Positions 34,770 to 43,859 of a DNA stretch of 64,000 nucleotides are shown here, in pieces. Both the position numbers and the translations under genes were made by a program. Under the pieces are notes generated by a model. It was not told the DNA's origin and ran no database searches. It saw only the letters and a list, made by a program, of their open reading frames with translations. Location: contig NC_009615.1 in the NCBI RefSeq assembly GCF_000012845.1, positions 333,501-397,500 of the forward strand, written 5' to 3'. Each line of letters starts with the position of its first letter. The stretch's first letter is position 1. The DNA comes from Parabacteroides distasonis ATCC 8503. GTDB lineage: Bacteria > Bacteroidota > Bacteroidia > Bacteroidales > Tannerellaceae.

Positions 34770-37700
34770 TTAGTAGTCTTTCTGCATCTCCGCAATCTTG
34801 CGTTGGAGTTTGCGCATCTGTTCCTCTTGGAGTACTTTCTTGTATTCGATCGGGACGATCTGGATGAACTCATCCACGTACTTGTTCCAGTTATCGAGCA
34901 TCAATCCGGCCAGATGGCTGCCGGTATGATGATAATGCTTGCGGATCAATTCATGAAGTTCCTTCCGTGAGGTGCTATCCTCGATCAAGGAAAGCTCTAC
35001 CATTTCCATGTTGCAATAATAATCGAAATCACCATTCTTGTTCCATACGTAAGCGACACCGCCACTCATTCCGGCGGCGAAGTTCCGGCCTGTATTGCCT
35101 AAGACGACAACCCGGCCTCCGGTCATGTACTCGCAACAATGGTCGCCTACACCTTCCACGACAGCGATCGCCCCGGAGTTTCGCACACAGAAACGCTCTC
35201 CGACCCGGCCGTTGATATAAACCTCACCGCTGGTAGCTCCATATAATAAGGTATTACCGGCTATCGTATTGTCTTCCGCTATAAAGGTGGAGCGTACCGG
35301 AGGCATTAAGCTGATGTGTCCGCCACTCAATCCTTTTCCGAGATAGTCGTTCGCCTCGCCTTCCAACCGGAAATGTACGCCGTGGGCCAGAAAGGCTCCG
35401 AAGCTCTGGCCCGCCGCCCCCTTGAACTTGATATGCAGGGTGTTCTCCGGTAACCCGATGTTCCCATACCGCTTGGCGATCTCTCCGGAAAGCATGGCTC
35501 CTACGGAACGATCGGTGTTGGCTATCGCATAATCCAACGATACTTCCTGTCCGGATTCGATGGCGGCCTTTGCGTGACGGATGATATCCACATCTTTCAC
35601 GTTGTCGATCGCGTGGAGTTGACGGGTGACTTGATGGATGGCCTGCGTGGCGGCTTGTTCCGGTAGATGGATCAAGCGGCTGAGATCCAATAGGTCATGT
35701 TTCTCGATATGATCAGAAGGTTTACGCATGAGTAAGTCCGTACGGCCAATGATATCGTCTAGTTTCGTATAGCCTAGCTCTGCCAGATATTCTCGAACTT
35801 CACGGGCGAGGAAGGTGAAGAAATTCACCAAATATTCGTGTCGGCCATGAAAGCGTTTACGTAATTCCTCATCTTGGGTAGCGACACCTACCGGACACGT
35901 GTTCATATGGCATTTACGCATCATCACACAGCCTAAGACGATCAAGGCGGAGGTGGCGAATCCAAACTCCTCGGCACCCAGCATCGCCATCAATAGGATG
36001 TCCCGTCCGGTTTTCAATTGTCCGTCTGTTTGCAAGCGGACTTGTCCCCGGAGGCCGTTCATCACGAGCGTCTGTTGAGTCTCGGATAGTCCTAGCTCAG
36101 GTGGGATTCCGGCGTAACGGATAGAGCTTATCGGGGAAGCCCCCGTTCCTCCTTCTGCCCCGGAGATCACGATCCGGTCCGCTTTTGCCTTGGCTACGCC
36201 GGCGGCGATGGTTCCCACGCCACTCTCGGATACGAGTTTCACACTGATCTCGGCTTGAGGGTTCACGTTCTTCAGATCGAAGATCAATTGCGCCAAGTCC
36301 TCGATCGAGTAAATATCGTGGTGAGGTGGGGGAGAGATCAGAGAGATACCCGGGATCGAGTGACGGGTTCTCGCTATGATATCGTTCACCTTATAGCTGG
36401 GAAGCTGTCCTCCTTCGCCCGGTTTCGCTCCTTGGGCGACCTTGATCTGGATCTCGTCGGCGTTTACCAGATATTCCGTGGTCACGCCAAAGCGTCCGGA
36501 GGCTACTTGCTTGATGGCGGAGCGGAGCGATAACCCGTCCTCACGGGGGATGAAACGAGCCGAGTCCTCACCACCCTCGCCCGTGTTACTGCGTCCGTGT
36601 ATCTTGTTCATGGCTATAGCTATCGTCTCGTGCGCTTCCCGGCTGATAGAACCGAAGCTCATCGCTCCCGTGACAAAGCGACGCATGATCGCTTCTTCCG
36701 GCTCTACCTGCTCCAAGGGGATCGGGGTGCGTCGCTTGAATGTCAGGAAGTCACGCAAGAAGATCGGGCTTTCCTTCTCATCAACCACATGGGAATATTC
36801 CTTGAATTTCTTGTAGCTCCCCAAGCGGGTAGCCAGTTGAAGCATGGAAATGGTATCCGGGTTCCAAGCGTGTTTCTCGCCATCCTTGCGGAAGGAATAA
36901 ATGCCTTTATGTTCCAATAAAGAATCCGTGGGGTGGGAGAATGCGTCATTGTGCATGGCGATCGCGTCTGCCGCTATCTCTTCCAAGCGGATACCACCGA
37001 TGTTGCTGGTGGTTCCCCCGAAGTAAGTATCTGCCAGATCCCGGCTTAGGCCGATCGCCTCGAAAAGCTTTGCTCCCCGGTAACTGCGGATCGTGCTGAT
37101 CCCCATCTTGCTCATAACCTTGAATAAACCCTTGCAAATGGCTTTTACGTAATTCTTCTCGGCAGTCTCGTAATTCAATTGTATCTCTTGCCTGTCTGCT
37201 AGATCATCCAAGATAGCGAAAGCCATATAGGGGTTGATGGCACTGGCTCCGTAGCCTAGTAAGAGGGCGGCGTGCATTACCTCACGCATCTCGCCGGTTT
37301 CCACTACCAGCGCTGTTTGCACCCTTTTCTGCACGGAGATCAGATGGTGATGCACGGCGCTTACCGCTAACAGGGAGGGAATCACCGCTTTTTTCTCATC
37401 TACGTTTCTGTCGCTTAAAATGATGTAGTTAACGCCATCGGTGACGGATTGCTCCGCTTGCTTACATAATTCGTCCAAGGCAGCTTTCAGTCCTGCGCAT
37501 CCTTTCTCTGCGTCAAACAAAGTGGGGAGCTTAACACTTTTAAAGCCCTTATACCGGATGTTACACAGGAGATCCAGTTGTGTATTGGTCAAGATCGGAT
37601 GGTTCAGCCGAACCATTTTACAGTGGCTCTCGGTTGGAACTAAGATATTGCTTCCCACGGCCCCGATATACTCGGTCAGGCTCATGACGAGTTCCTCGCG

Positions 37701-39287
37701 GATCGGGTCGATCGGCGGGTTGGTTACTTGGGCGAATTGTTGGCGGAAATAATTATAGAGGATTTGCGGACGGGCGGATAATACGGCCAGTGGCGTATCG
37801 TTGCCCATGGAGCCGACCGGTTCCGCCCCTCCCGTGCACATCGGTACGATGATACGTTCGATATCCTCACGGCTGTATCCGAACGTACGCAGTAGCTTGT
37901 CGTATCCCTCTACCTTATGAGGGATCTTACGGCCGGATTTCAACTCGTCCAATTCCACCCGGTTTTTCTCCAGCCAAGTACGGTAGGGCTGGGCGTTCGC
38001 CAGTTGTTCCTTCAGCTCGCTATCGTAATAAATCTCGCCTTTCTCAGTATCGATGAGTAAGATCTTTCCGGGTTGCAGACGGCCTTTTTCCTTGATCTCG
38101 TTAGGCTCGAAATCCATGACGCCGACTTCGGAGGCCACGACCATCATGTCATGTTTCGTGATCAGGTAACGGGCGGGGCGGAGACCGTTACGGTCTAGCA
38201 TGCCTCCGGCGTAGCGTCCGTCGCTAAAGAGCAGGGCGGCAGGCCCGTCCCACGGTTCCATCAAGATGGAGTGATATTCGTAGAAAGCCTTTAGGTCTTC
38301 GGAGATCGGGTTCTTCTCGTTGAAACTCTCCGGTACCAGCATCGCCATGGCATGCGGCAGGCTCATCCCGGAGGCCACGAAGAATTCCAATACGTTATCC
38401 AGTGAGGCACTGTCACTCATGCCCGGCTGGATGATCGGGCGTATATCGTTGATATCCGGGATTCTGGGGGAGGAGAGTACGCTCTCCCGGGCCTCCATCC
38501 ATCCCCGGTTGCCCCGTATCGTGTTGATTTCCCCGTTATGTGCCAGTAGGCGGAAAGGTTGCGCCAGACTCCAAGTGGGGAAGGTGTTGGTGCTGAAACG
38601 TGAGTGTACCAAGGCCAGTCCGCTAGTGAAATAAGGTTGCGTCAGGTCAGGAAAGTAATGGCGTAGCTGCATGGATTCCAGCATGCCTTTGTAAACGATG
38701 TTTTTGGTGGAAAGAGACGCTATATAGAAATCATCCTTGGCCGGCAGGTCGGTGGCCGATACCCTTTTCTCGACCCGCTTACGTATGAGGTATAGCTTTA
38801 GTTCCAGCTCTTGCTGATCGTTGCAGCCGATGATGAATATCTGTTTGATATCCGGTTCGGTCGCTTGTGCGTCCTTTCCCAAGATTTCCGTATGAACGGG
38901 AACTTTGCGTAAGTGCATCAAGGTTAATCCCTCTTTCTCGATCTCTTCGATGAGGATACTGAGGATGCTTGCTTGCTGTTCCTCATCTTTTGGAAGGAAG
39001 ATTAGTCCGGTGCCATATTTGCCTTTCTCTGGAACCGGAATTCCTTGCAGGAGGATGAACTCATGCGGGATCTGTAATAAGATTCCCGCTCCGTCACCCG
39101 TTTTGTTATCGGCTCCTTCAGCGCCTCGATGCCTCATGTTCTCTAATACTTTAAGAGCTGATTCGATGATGTCGTGCGATTTCTCGCCGTGGATATTTAC
39201 TAACATTCCTACTCCACAAGCGTCATGTTCATAAGACGGGTCGTATAATCCTTGTCTGCTGTTAAAATGATTCTTGTTTGTTTTCAT
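34770..39287 (-). CDS. gltB: Glutamate synthase large subunit
   Basis: The 1505-residue enzyme makes two glutamates from glutamine and 2-oxoglutarate. A 23-residue propeptide precedes Cys24 in EHDACGVGMLV, the N-terminal nucleophile after processing. The class II amidotransferase domain extends to about 430, the central domain and FMN-binding synthase domain follow (GGEDSARFIP near 915, GAEGGTGASPISS near 1070, CHMNTCPVGVATQD near 1140 for the 3Fe-4S cluster), and the GXGXG beta-helix closes the protein. It heads the gltB-gltD-asnB unit and with glnN forms the GS-GOGAT cycle. Confidence 0.97.
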   Translation of the reverse strand: MKTNKNHFNSRQGLYDPSYEHDACGVGMLVNIHGEKSHDIIESALKVLENMRHRGAEGADNKTGDGAGILLQIPHEFILLQGIPVPEKGKYGTGLIFLPKDEEQQASILSILIEEIEKEGLTLMHLRKVPVHTEILGKDAQATEPDIKQIFIIGCNDQQELELKLYLIRKRVEKRVSATDLPAKDDFYIASLSTKNIVYKGMLESMQLRHYFPDLTQPYFTSGLALVHSRFSTNTFPTWSLAQPFRLLAHNGEINTIRGNRGWMEARESVLSSPRIPDINDIRPIIQPGMSDSASLDNVLEFFVASGMSLPHAMAMLVPESFNEKNPISEDLKAFYEYHSILMEPWDGPAALLFSDGRYAGGMLDRNGLRPARYLITKHDMMVVASEVGVMDFEPNEIKEKGRLQPGKILLIDTEKGEIYYDSELKEQLANAQPYRTWLEKNRVELDELKSGRKIPHKVEGYDKLLRTFGYSREDIERIIVPMCTGGAEPVGSMGNDTPLAVLSARPQILYNYFRQQFAQVTNPPIDPIREELVMSLTEYIGAVGSNILVPTESHCKMVRLNHPILTNTQLDLLCNIRYKGFKSVKLPTLFDAEKGCAGLKAALDELCKQAEQSVTDGVNYIILSDRNVDEKKAVIPSLLAVSAVHHHLISVQKRVQTALVVETGEMREVMHAALLLGYGASAINPYMAFAILDDLADRQEIQLNYETAEKNYVKAICKGLFKVMSKMGISTIRSYRGAKLFEAIGLSRDLADTYFGGTTSNIGGIRLEEIAADAIAMHNDAFSHPTDSLLEHKGIYSFRKDGEKHAWNPDTISMLQLATRLGSYKKFKEYSHVVDEKESPIFLRDFLTFKRRTPIPLEQVEPEEAIMRRFVTGAMSFGSISREAHETIAIAMNKIHGRSNTGEGGEDSARFIPREDGLSLRSAIKQVASGRFGVTTEYLVNADEIQIKVAQGAKPGEGGQLPSYKVNDIIARTRHSIPGISLISPPPHHDIYSIEDLAQLIFDLKNVNPQAEISVKLVSESGVGTIAAGVAKAKADRIVISGAEGGTGASPISSIRYAGIPPELGLSETQQTLVMNGLRGQVRLQTDGQLKTGRDILLMAMLGAEEFGFATSALIVLGCVMMRKCHMNTCPVGVATQDEELRKRFHGRHEYLVNFFTFLAREVREYLAELGYTKLDDIIGRTDLLMRKPSDHIEKHDLLDLSRLIHLPEQAATQAIHQVTRQLHAIDNVKDVDIIRHAKAAIESGQEVSLDYAIANTDRSVGAMLSGEIAKRYGNIGLPENTLHIKFKGAAGQSFGAFLAHGVHFRLEGEANDYLGKGLSGGHISLMPPVRSTFIAEDNTIAGNTLLYGATSGEVYINGRVGERFCVRNSGAIAVVEGVGDHCCEYMTGGRVVVLGNTGRNFAAGMSGGVAYVWNKNGDFDYYCNMEMVELSLIEDSTSRKELHELIRKHYHHTGSHLAGLMLDNWNKYVDEFIQIVPIEYKKVLQEEQMRKLQRKIAEMQKDY

Positions 39288-39337
39288 TTGCTGACCTTAT
39301 GTTTGTGTATAAATAATTATTGCGTCAATTTGTTTTA

Positions 39338-39345
39338 CAAATATA
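39338..39345 (-). promoter_or_regulatory. -7 box for gltB operon
   Basis: TATATTTG on the minus strand, 51 bases before the gltB start. The -33 region has no clear TTG, which could point to activator dependence. Confidence 0.45.
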
Positions 39346-39502
39346 GGTATTAATGACATAATGTGATTGCTTGCCGGGGCGAAAGAGCGGGAAAAAGATA
39401 AGAATATCTTGTCTGATGTTTCTATTTGTAATAATTTACTAGGTTTATTCTTTTTATTTGAAAGGTATTTGGTTTGTGGACTTACTAAATGAAAGATGAG
39501 CT

Positions 39503-39540
39503 AAAAAAGAAGCACCGTCACGTTTTGCGACAGTGCTTTC
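39503..39540 (-). terminator. Terminator of DUF3843-like gene
   Basis: AAGCACCGTC and GACAGTGCTT pair with one mismatch. The minus-strand reading runs into CTTTTTTAG. It lies 9 bases after the stop. Confidence 0.85.
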
Positions 39541-39548
39541 TATCTGTT

Positions 39549-40820
39549 TTATCTATTGGGATATTCCCGGATGAAATAGCGGGCTAGGAACTTCCAATTC
39601 TCTTGTATGATCGCCTTGCCACGTTCTGGGCTGATAAGGCTTTTCGTTTGCGCGTCGGCCAGCATGCCTCGCTTTACCAGCTCAGGCAGGAAGTAAACGC
39701 TGCAATGTTTCACGATGAAGAAAGAGAGCGCTTGCTTGGCGGCACGGTTGGCGTCGTAGAAGGGATTGTTCTCATCCTTGATCAGCTCCACGTCTCGGGT
39801 GATGACTTGGGCGCCTTCCTCGGGCGTGGCGTAGATCGCCAGTTTCTTGCCTTGCCAGTCTTCGGGAAGATGGAAGTTCTCGGCGGGGATAAGGCCGGAA
39901 GTCTCCGTGATAAATGTTTGTGCATCTTCGGTCTTGTCGAAATAGAGAAGCAGTTTGTCACCTGCGGCTTTGCGGAAAGTCTCGTATTGTTGGCGGTTTT
40001 CCTCCAGCATATCGTCGGGCAGGGTGGCTACAGACTCGTCGGCGGTGTTCTGAAATACCGCATGGTCGGGATGCTCGGCGGGCAATATCTTTGCCAGCCA
40101 TTGCGGGGAGGTCAGACCTAGCAAGGAGGTCTTGCTGGTGTAGGCCATCATGCCGTGGCTGTTGACGAGCAGGTTGTTAAGCTGCTCTTGGTTGAGGTCG
40201 GGCTGCTCCTTCCAGCGGTCGTGGGCGAAGTCGCTCAGTTCCCGGGCCGACTCAGGCAGGATATAGGATTCGTAATGGAACCATTGCAATAGACGATCGT
40301 AATCCTCTTGCCGCTCGTAGCGGGTATCAAGGGCGAAAAGCTTGGCCATGCGGGTATTCTCCGGCGCCGTGGTCCACTCTTTGCAGAACAGGTCGTAGAT
40401 AAGCATGCCGGTGGATTCGTTGGCAGGGTTGTCCGGACTGACAAAAGTGCCTTTACGATAGCCGTGATACTGCTGGGTATAATGCCAAAGGAGGAAACGC
40501 ACGTCCTCAAGGTTCACCTCATCGTCGTAATAATGATCGTCCGGAGTGTAGAAGGGGAGGTATTTGCCGTATAGCTCCTTATGGGTAAGGATGAAGGCAC
40601 GCCAAAGCCCCATGCCGGAGATCACGTCTTCGAAGTAGGCGGCCATGCGGATACAGATCTGCTTTGTTTCCTCGCCCTCGAAGGAGTTTACCAACTCGGT
40701 CTTCTCCATGATATCGTAGATACGGTTCGCTATTCCGGTATAATAGGAATCCACGGGAGTGCTTTGTTTATAGGGATGCAACTGCAACCAGTCTTTCGGG
40801 AAAATTTTAATGTTCTTCAT
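39549..40820 (-). CDS. DUF3843-like protein of unknown function
   Basis: The 423-residue soluble protein begins MKNIKIFPKDWLQLHPYKQS and contains a conserved-looking helical region (FEDVISGMGLWRAFILTH, LLWHYTQQYHG). It resembles the Bacteroidetes family DUF3843 as I recall it. No signal peptide, membrane segment or catalytic motif is visible. It is transcribed alone from a good promoter at 40852-40884, divergent from the TonB receptor gene. Function unknown. Confidence 0.65.
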   Translation of the reverse strand: MKNIKIFPKDWLQLHPYKQSTPVDSYYTGIANRIYDIMEKTELVNSFEGEETKQICIRMAAYFEDVISGMGLWRAFILTHKELYGKYLPFYTPDDHYYDDEVNLEDVRFLLWHYTQQYHGYRKGTFVSPDNPANESTGMLIYDLFCKEWTTAPENTRMAKLFALDTRYERQEDYDRLLQWFHYESYILPESARELSDFAHDRWKEQPDLNQEQLNNLLVNSHGMMAYTSKTSLLGLTSPQWLAKILPAEHPDHAVFQNTADESVATLPDDMLEENRQQYETFRKAAGDKLLLYFDKTEDAQTFITETSGLIPAENFHLPEDWQGKKLAIYATPEEGAQVITRDVELIKDENNPFYDANRAAKQALSFFIVKHCSVYFLPELVKRGMLADAQTKSLISPERGKAIIQENWKFLARYFIREYPNR

Positions 40821-40851
40821 GTTATTAAATGTCTTTATGCATTCAGGAGTG

Positions 40852-40884
40852 CAAATGTAGTAAAAATACGTTAGCTATGTCAAA
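40852..40884 (-). promoter_or_regulatory. Promoter of DUF3843-like gene
   Basis: On the minus strand TTTG (40881-40884) and TACATTTG (40852-40859) are 21 bases apart, a full Bacteroidetes promoter, about 32 bases before the start. Confidence 0.7.
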
Positions 40885-40971
40885 CGATAAGGAAAAGTTG
40901 CGGTCTTAAAAATGTAACATTTGTTGTCTTCATTGTTATTGGATCTAAACATCTTTGAAATACCGCCCCCG

Positions 40972-40979
40972 TACTTTTG
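40972..40979 (+). promoter_or_regulatory. -7 box for TonB receptor gene
   Basis: TACTTTTG lies 37 bases before the preferred start at 41017. A TTTG at 40954 is only 14 bases upstream, closer than usual. Confidence 0.45.
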
Positions 40980-41016
40980 CGTCGAAATCAAAGATGAAAT
41001 AATAAGTAGTAAGATA

Positions 41017-43815
41017 ATGGGAAAGAGTTTAAGGGGCAAAAGATTGAAAAGGTTAGGGCTTTTCTGGGTGGGAGTTTTCCTGTCATTCTCTCTATGGGCA
41101 CAAACAGGGGTTATTTGCGGGACGGTTACGGACGCAAAGATAAAAGAACCGTTGATCGGCGCCTCGGTTGTGATCGAGGGGACTACGGTTGGCGCTATCA
41201 CGGATATAGACGGTAATTTCCGTATCGAGAACGTGAAACCAGGTACTTATACGGTAGCCGCCTCTTACGTGTCGTACCAAACGCAAACGGTAAAGGATGT
41301 TCCGGTAGTCGCATGCCAAGAGGCGGTGTTGAATATCGAGCTTTCCGATGCTAACCTCCAATTACAGAATGTGGTCGTAGTGGCCCAACGGAAATTGGGA
41401 ACCGAGATGGCCGTATTAAATACCGTACGCAAGAGCCTTCCGGTCGTGAATGGTATCTCCGCCCAGCAAATCAGTAAAACACAGGATAGCGATGCCGCCG
41501 AGGTACTACGCCGTATCCCGGGAATCACCATCGTGGACGACCGTTTCATCGTGGTCCGGGGTCTGGCGCAACGTTATAATAATGTATGGCTGAACAATGC
41601 CACGACCCCTTCCAGCGAGACGGACAGCCGTGCCTTCTCGTTCGATGTGCTTCCTTCTTCCTTGATCGATAACATGATGATCTACAAGAGTCCCTCGGCC
41701 GAGCTTCCGGCGGATTTCTCCGGCGGTTTCGTGCGGGTGATGACCAAGAATATCCCGGACGGGAACACCTTCAACGTATCCTACCAAATGGGCTTTAACA
41801 CGAACGCCACCTTCCGTAACTTCCAGCTGACGGACGGCACGGCGAAGGACTACCTTGGATTCGGAGCGGACGTGAGAAACCTGCCTTCCTCTTTCCCCGC
41901 CCATTTAGGAGAACACTCCACGGATGAGGCGGCAGCCTTTACCCGCCAAATCAACCAACGTTGGGGGATCAACAAGTTCACCGCCATCCCCGACCAGAAG
42001 ATTTCCCTTACCTCGCACCGCTCTTATGATGTGGGCGGCTGGAAGATCGGAAATATCACGAACTTGAACTGGAGTACCGAGTTCGATTACTCGGAGACGG
42101 TGAATAACAACTACATCGCCTACGACGTGAAGAACGACGTATCTCGTCCCCGCTTTGAGTACAACGATATCCGCTATAAAAATACCTCCAAGCTAGGGGC
42201 CCTCTTTAACTGGTCATTCCAACGGGATGGCAGTAAATATGAGCTTCGCAACTTTTTCAGCCAGCGTGGCGTTTCCGCTCTGACACAAAGGGAAGGAATG
42301 AACTATTATTCCGACAAGGATATCCGTAAATGGGAATCCCTCTATACCGGGCGTACCACTTACTCTGGGCAGATCAGCGGTGTGCATACCTTGCGAGAAA
42401 ATGTCAACAAGGTGGATTGGACGGTGGGCTATGCCTTCGCCTCCTACCGTGAGCCGGATCGTAAGATCGTGAACTCCATCCTTGACGAGAACCGTACGGA
42501 ACAGCCGAACTACTATGTCTCTGACCCGATGCGTTATTACCAAGAATTGAAGGATCACAGCGCCTCGCTAGCCGCCAACTACGAACATAAATTCACCGTA
42601 TCCGATAGGTTCGCTCCTGTTCTCAATGGAGGTGTCTACGGTGAATATAAGAGCCGTACCTTCGCTGCCCGTCGCTTTGGCTACAACCTGTTGGGTAGCG
42701 GCTACGACCGGTATGCGGACTGGGATTATACGGAGTTGTTCGCCGACGAAAATATCTCGGCGGATAAGATATGGATGCGTGAGACAACTACGAACAGTGA
42801 CTCTTATACTTCCGAGAACATGTTGGGAGCCGCCTATGTCTCCGCTAAATTGAACTATGGGGAGGTGCTGAACGCTAATATCGGTGTTCGCATGGAATAC
42901 TACCAATTGAAGATGGACGGATATAGCTCGGACGGTACTACTCCGGTACACTTGGATAATAAGACGACGGATTTCTTCCCTTCAGTTAATGTTGCCTACA
43001 ACCTCTCACAAAAACATTTGGTCCGCGCCGCTTACGGTCGCTCGGTCAACCGTCCGGAGTTCCGAGAGGTAGTGCCTTACGTGTACTTCAACTTCGAGCG
43101 AGACGCAAACATCGTGGGTAATACGGAGTTGAAGAACGCTTACGCTGACAATATCGATCTTCGTTATGAGTTCTATCCCGCCGCGGGCGAGATGATCACG
43201 ATCGGCGGTTTCTACAAGCACTTCAAGGATCCTATCGAGGAGACGTACAACGAGGCTGGTTCCGGCCTGCAATATACCTATCATAACGCGAAGAACGCCG
43301 AGACCTTCGGCGTAGAGTTGGACGTTAAAAAGAACCTCGACTTTATAGGGCTGCGAGGCTTGAGCTTTGTGTGCAACGCCGCATATATCTATAGCCGTGT
43401 CCGTTTCGAGGAAGGGGCACCGGAGCGGGATCGCCCTTTGGCAGGGCAATCCCCCTACTTGGTTAATGCCGGTTTTTTCTACCAGTACGATGACAAGGGG
43501 ATTTCCGCCTCCCTGCTCTATAACCGGATCGGGAAGCGTATTGAGTCGGTCGGTGTCCCGATGCAGAACCAGGACGAGGATATCCCTGATATATATGAGA
43601 TGCCCCGCAACTCGTTGGATCTTACTTTCTCGAAGAAGATTGGCAAGATTGTCGAGATCAAGGCGGGAATCCAGGATATATTGAACTCCAAGGTCGAGTA
43701 CAAGCAGTTCGTGAAACTGACAGACGACAAAGGCGGCAAGAGCGAGCGTGAGCAACTGATCCGCAGCTATCGCCCGGGAGTGGATATCAATATCGGTGTT
43801 TCCCTTAGGTTTTGA
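41017..43815 (+). CDS. TonB-dependent outer membrane receptor
   Basis: The start is set at ATG 41017 (MGKSLRGKRLKRLGLFWVGV), which gives a clean signal peptide ending at LWAQ and lies just after a -7 box. The 932-residue protein has an N-terminal carboxypeptidase-regulatory-like domain (GTVTDAKIKEPLIGASVVI, about 30-115), a plug domain (DAAEVLRRIPGITIVDDRFIV near 155), and a 22-strand barrel to the terminal aromatic Phe of VSLRF. It would import a bulky ligand using TonB energy. No SusD homologue follows; instead a surface lipoprotein does. The ligand is unknown. Confidence 0.93.
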   Translation: MGKSLRGKRLKRLGLFWVGVFLSFSLWAQTGVICGTVTDAKIKEPLIGASVVIEGTTVGAITDIDGNFRIENVKPGTYTVAASYVSYQTQTVKDVPVVACQEAVLNIELSDANLQLQNVVVVAQRKLGTEMAVLNTVRKSLPVVNGISAQQISKTQDSDAAEVLRRIPGITIVDDRFIVVRGLAQRYNNVWLNNATTPSSETDSRAFSFDVLPSSLIDNMMIYKSPSAELPADFSGGFVRVMTKNIPDGNTFNVSYQMGFNTNATFRNFQLTDGTAKDYLGFGADVRNLPSSFPAHLGEHSTDEAAAFTRQINQRWGINKFTAIPDQKISLTSHRSYDVGGWKIGNITNLNWSTEFDYSETVNNNYIAYDVKNDVSRPRFEYNDIRYKNTSKLGALFNWSFQRDGSKYELRNFFSQRGVSALTQREGMNYYSDKDIRKWESLYTGRTTYSGQISGVHTLRENVNKVDWTVGYAFASYREPDRKIVNSILDENRTEQPNYYVSDPMRYYQELKDHSASLAANYEHKFTVSDRFAPVLNGGVYGEYKSRTFAARRFGYNLLGSGYDRYADWDYTELFADENISADKIWMRETTTNSDSYTSENMLGAAYVSAKLNYGEVLNANIGVRMEYYQLKMDGYSSDGTTPVHLDNKTTDFFPSVNVAYNLSQKHLVRAAYGRSVNRPEFREVVPYVYFNFERDANIVGNTELKNAYADNIDLRYEFYPAAGEMITIGGFYKHFKDPIEETYNEAGSGLQYTYHNAKNAETFGVELDVKKNLDFIGLRGLSFVCNAAYIYSRVRFEEGAPERDRPLAGQSPYLVNAGFFYQYDDKGISASLLYNRIGKRIESVGVPMQNQDEDIPDIYEMPRNSLDLTFSKKIGKIVEIKAGIQDILNSKVEYKQFVKLTDDKGGKSEREQLIRSYRPGVDINIGVSLRF

Positions 43816-43859
43816 TGTTTAATTGAATATATATATATTACAAACAAAATGTTTTTATT

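Noticed and set aside
34745..34873. Longer gltD start at 34873
   Set aside because: The extra 43 residues lie within the end of gltB and are low-complexity Arg/Ser; the conserved start MGNPRAF is at 34744.
41506..41904. Antisense ORFs within the TonB receptor, glutamate synthase and mksB genes
   Set aside because: They are long only because of codon bias on the other strand; they lack start signals and recognisable domains.
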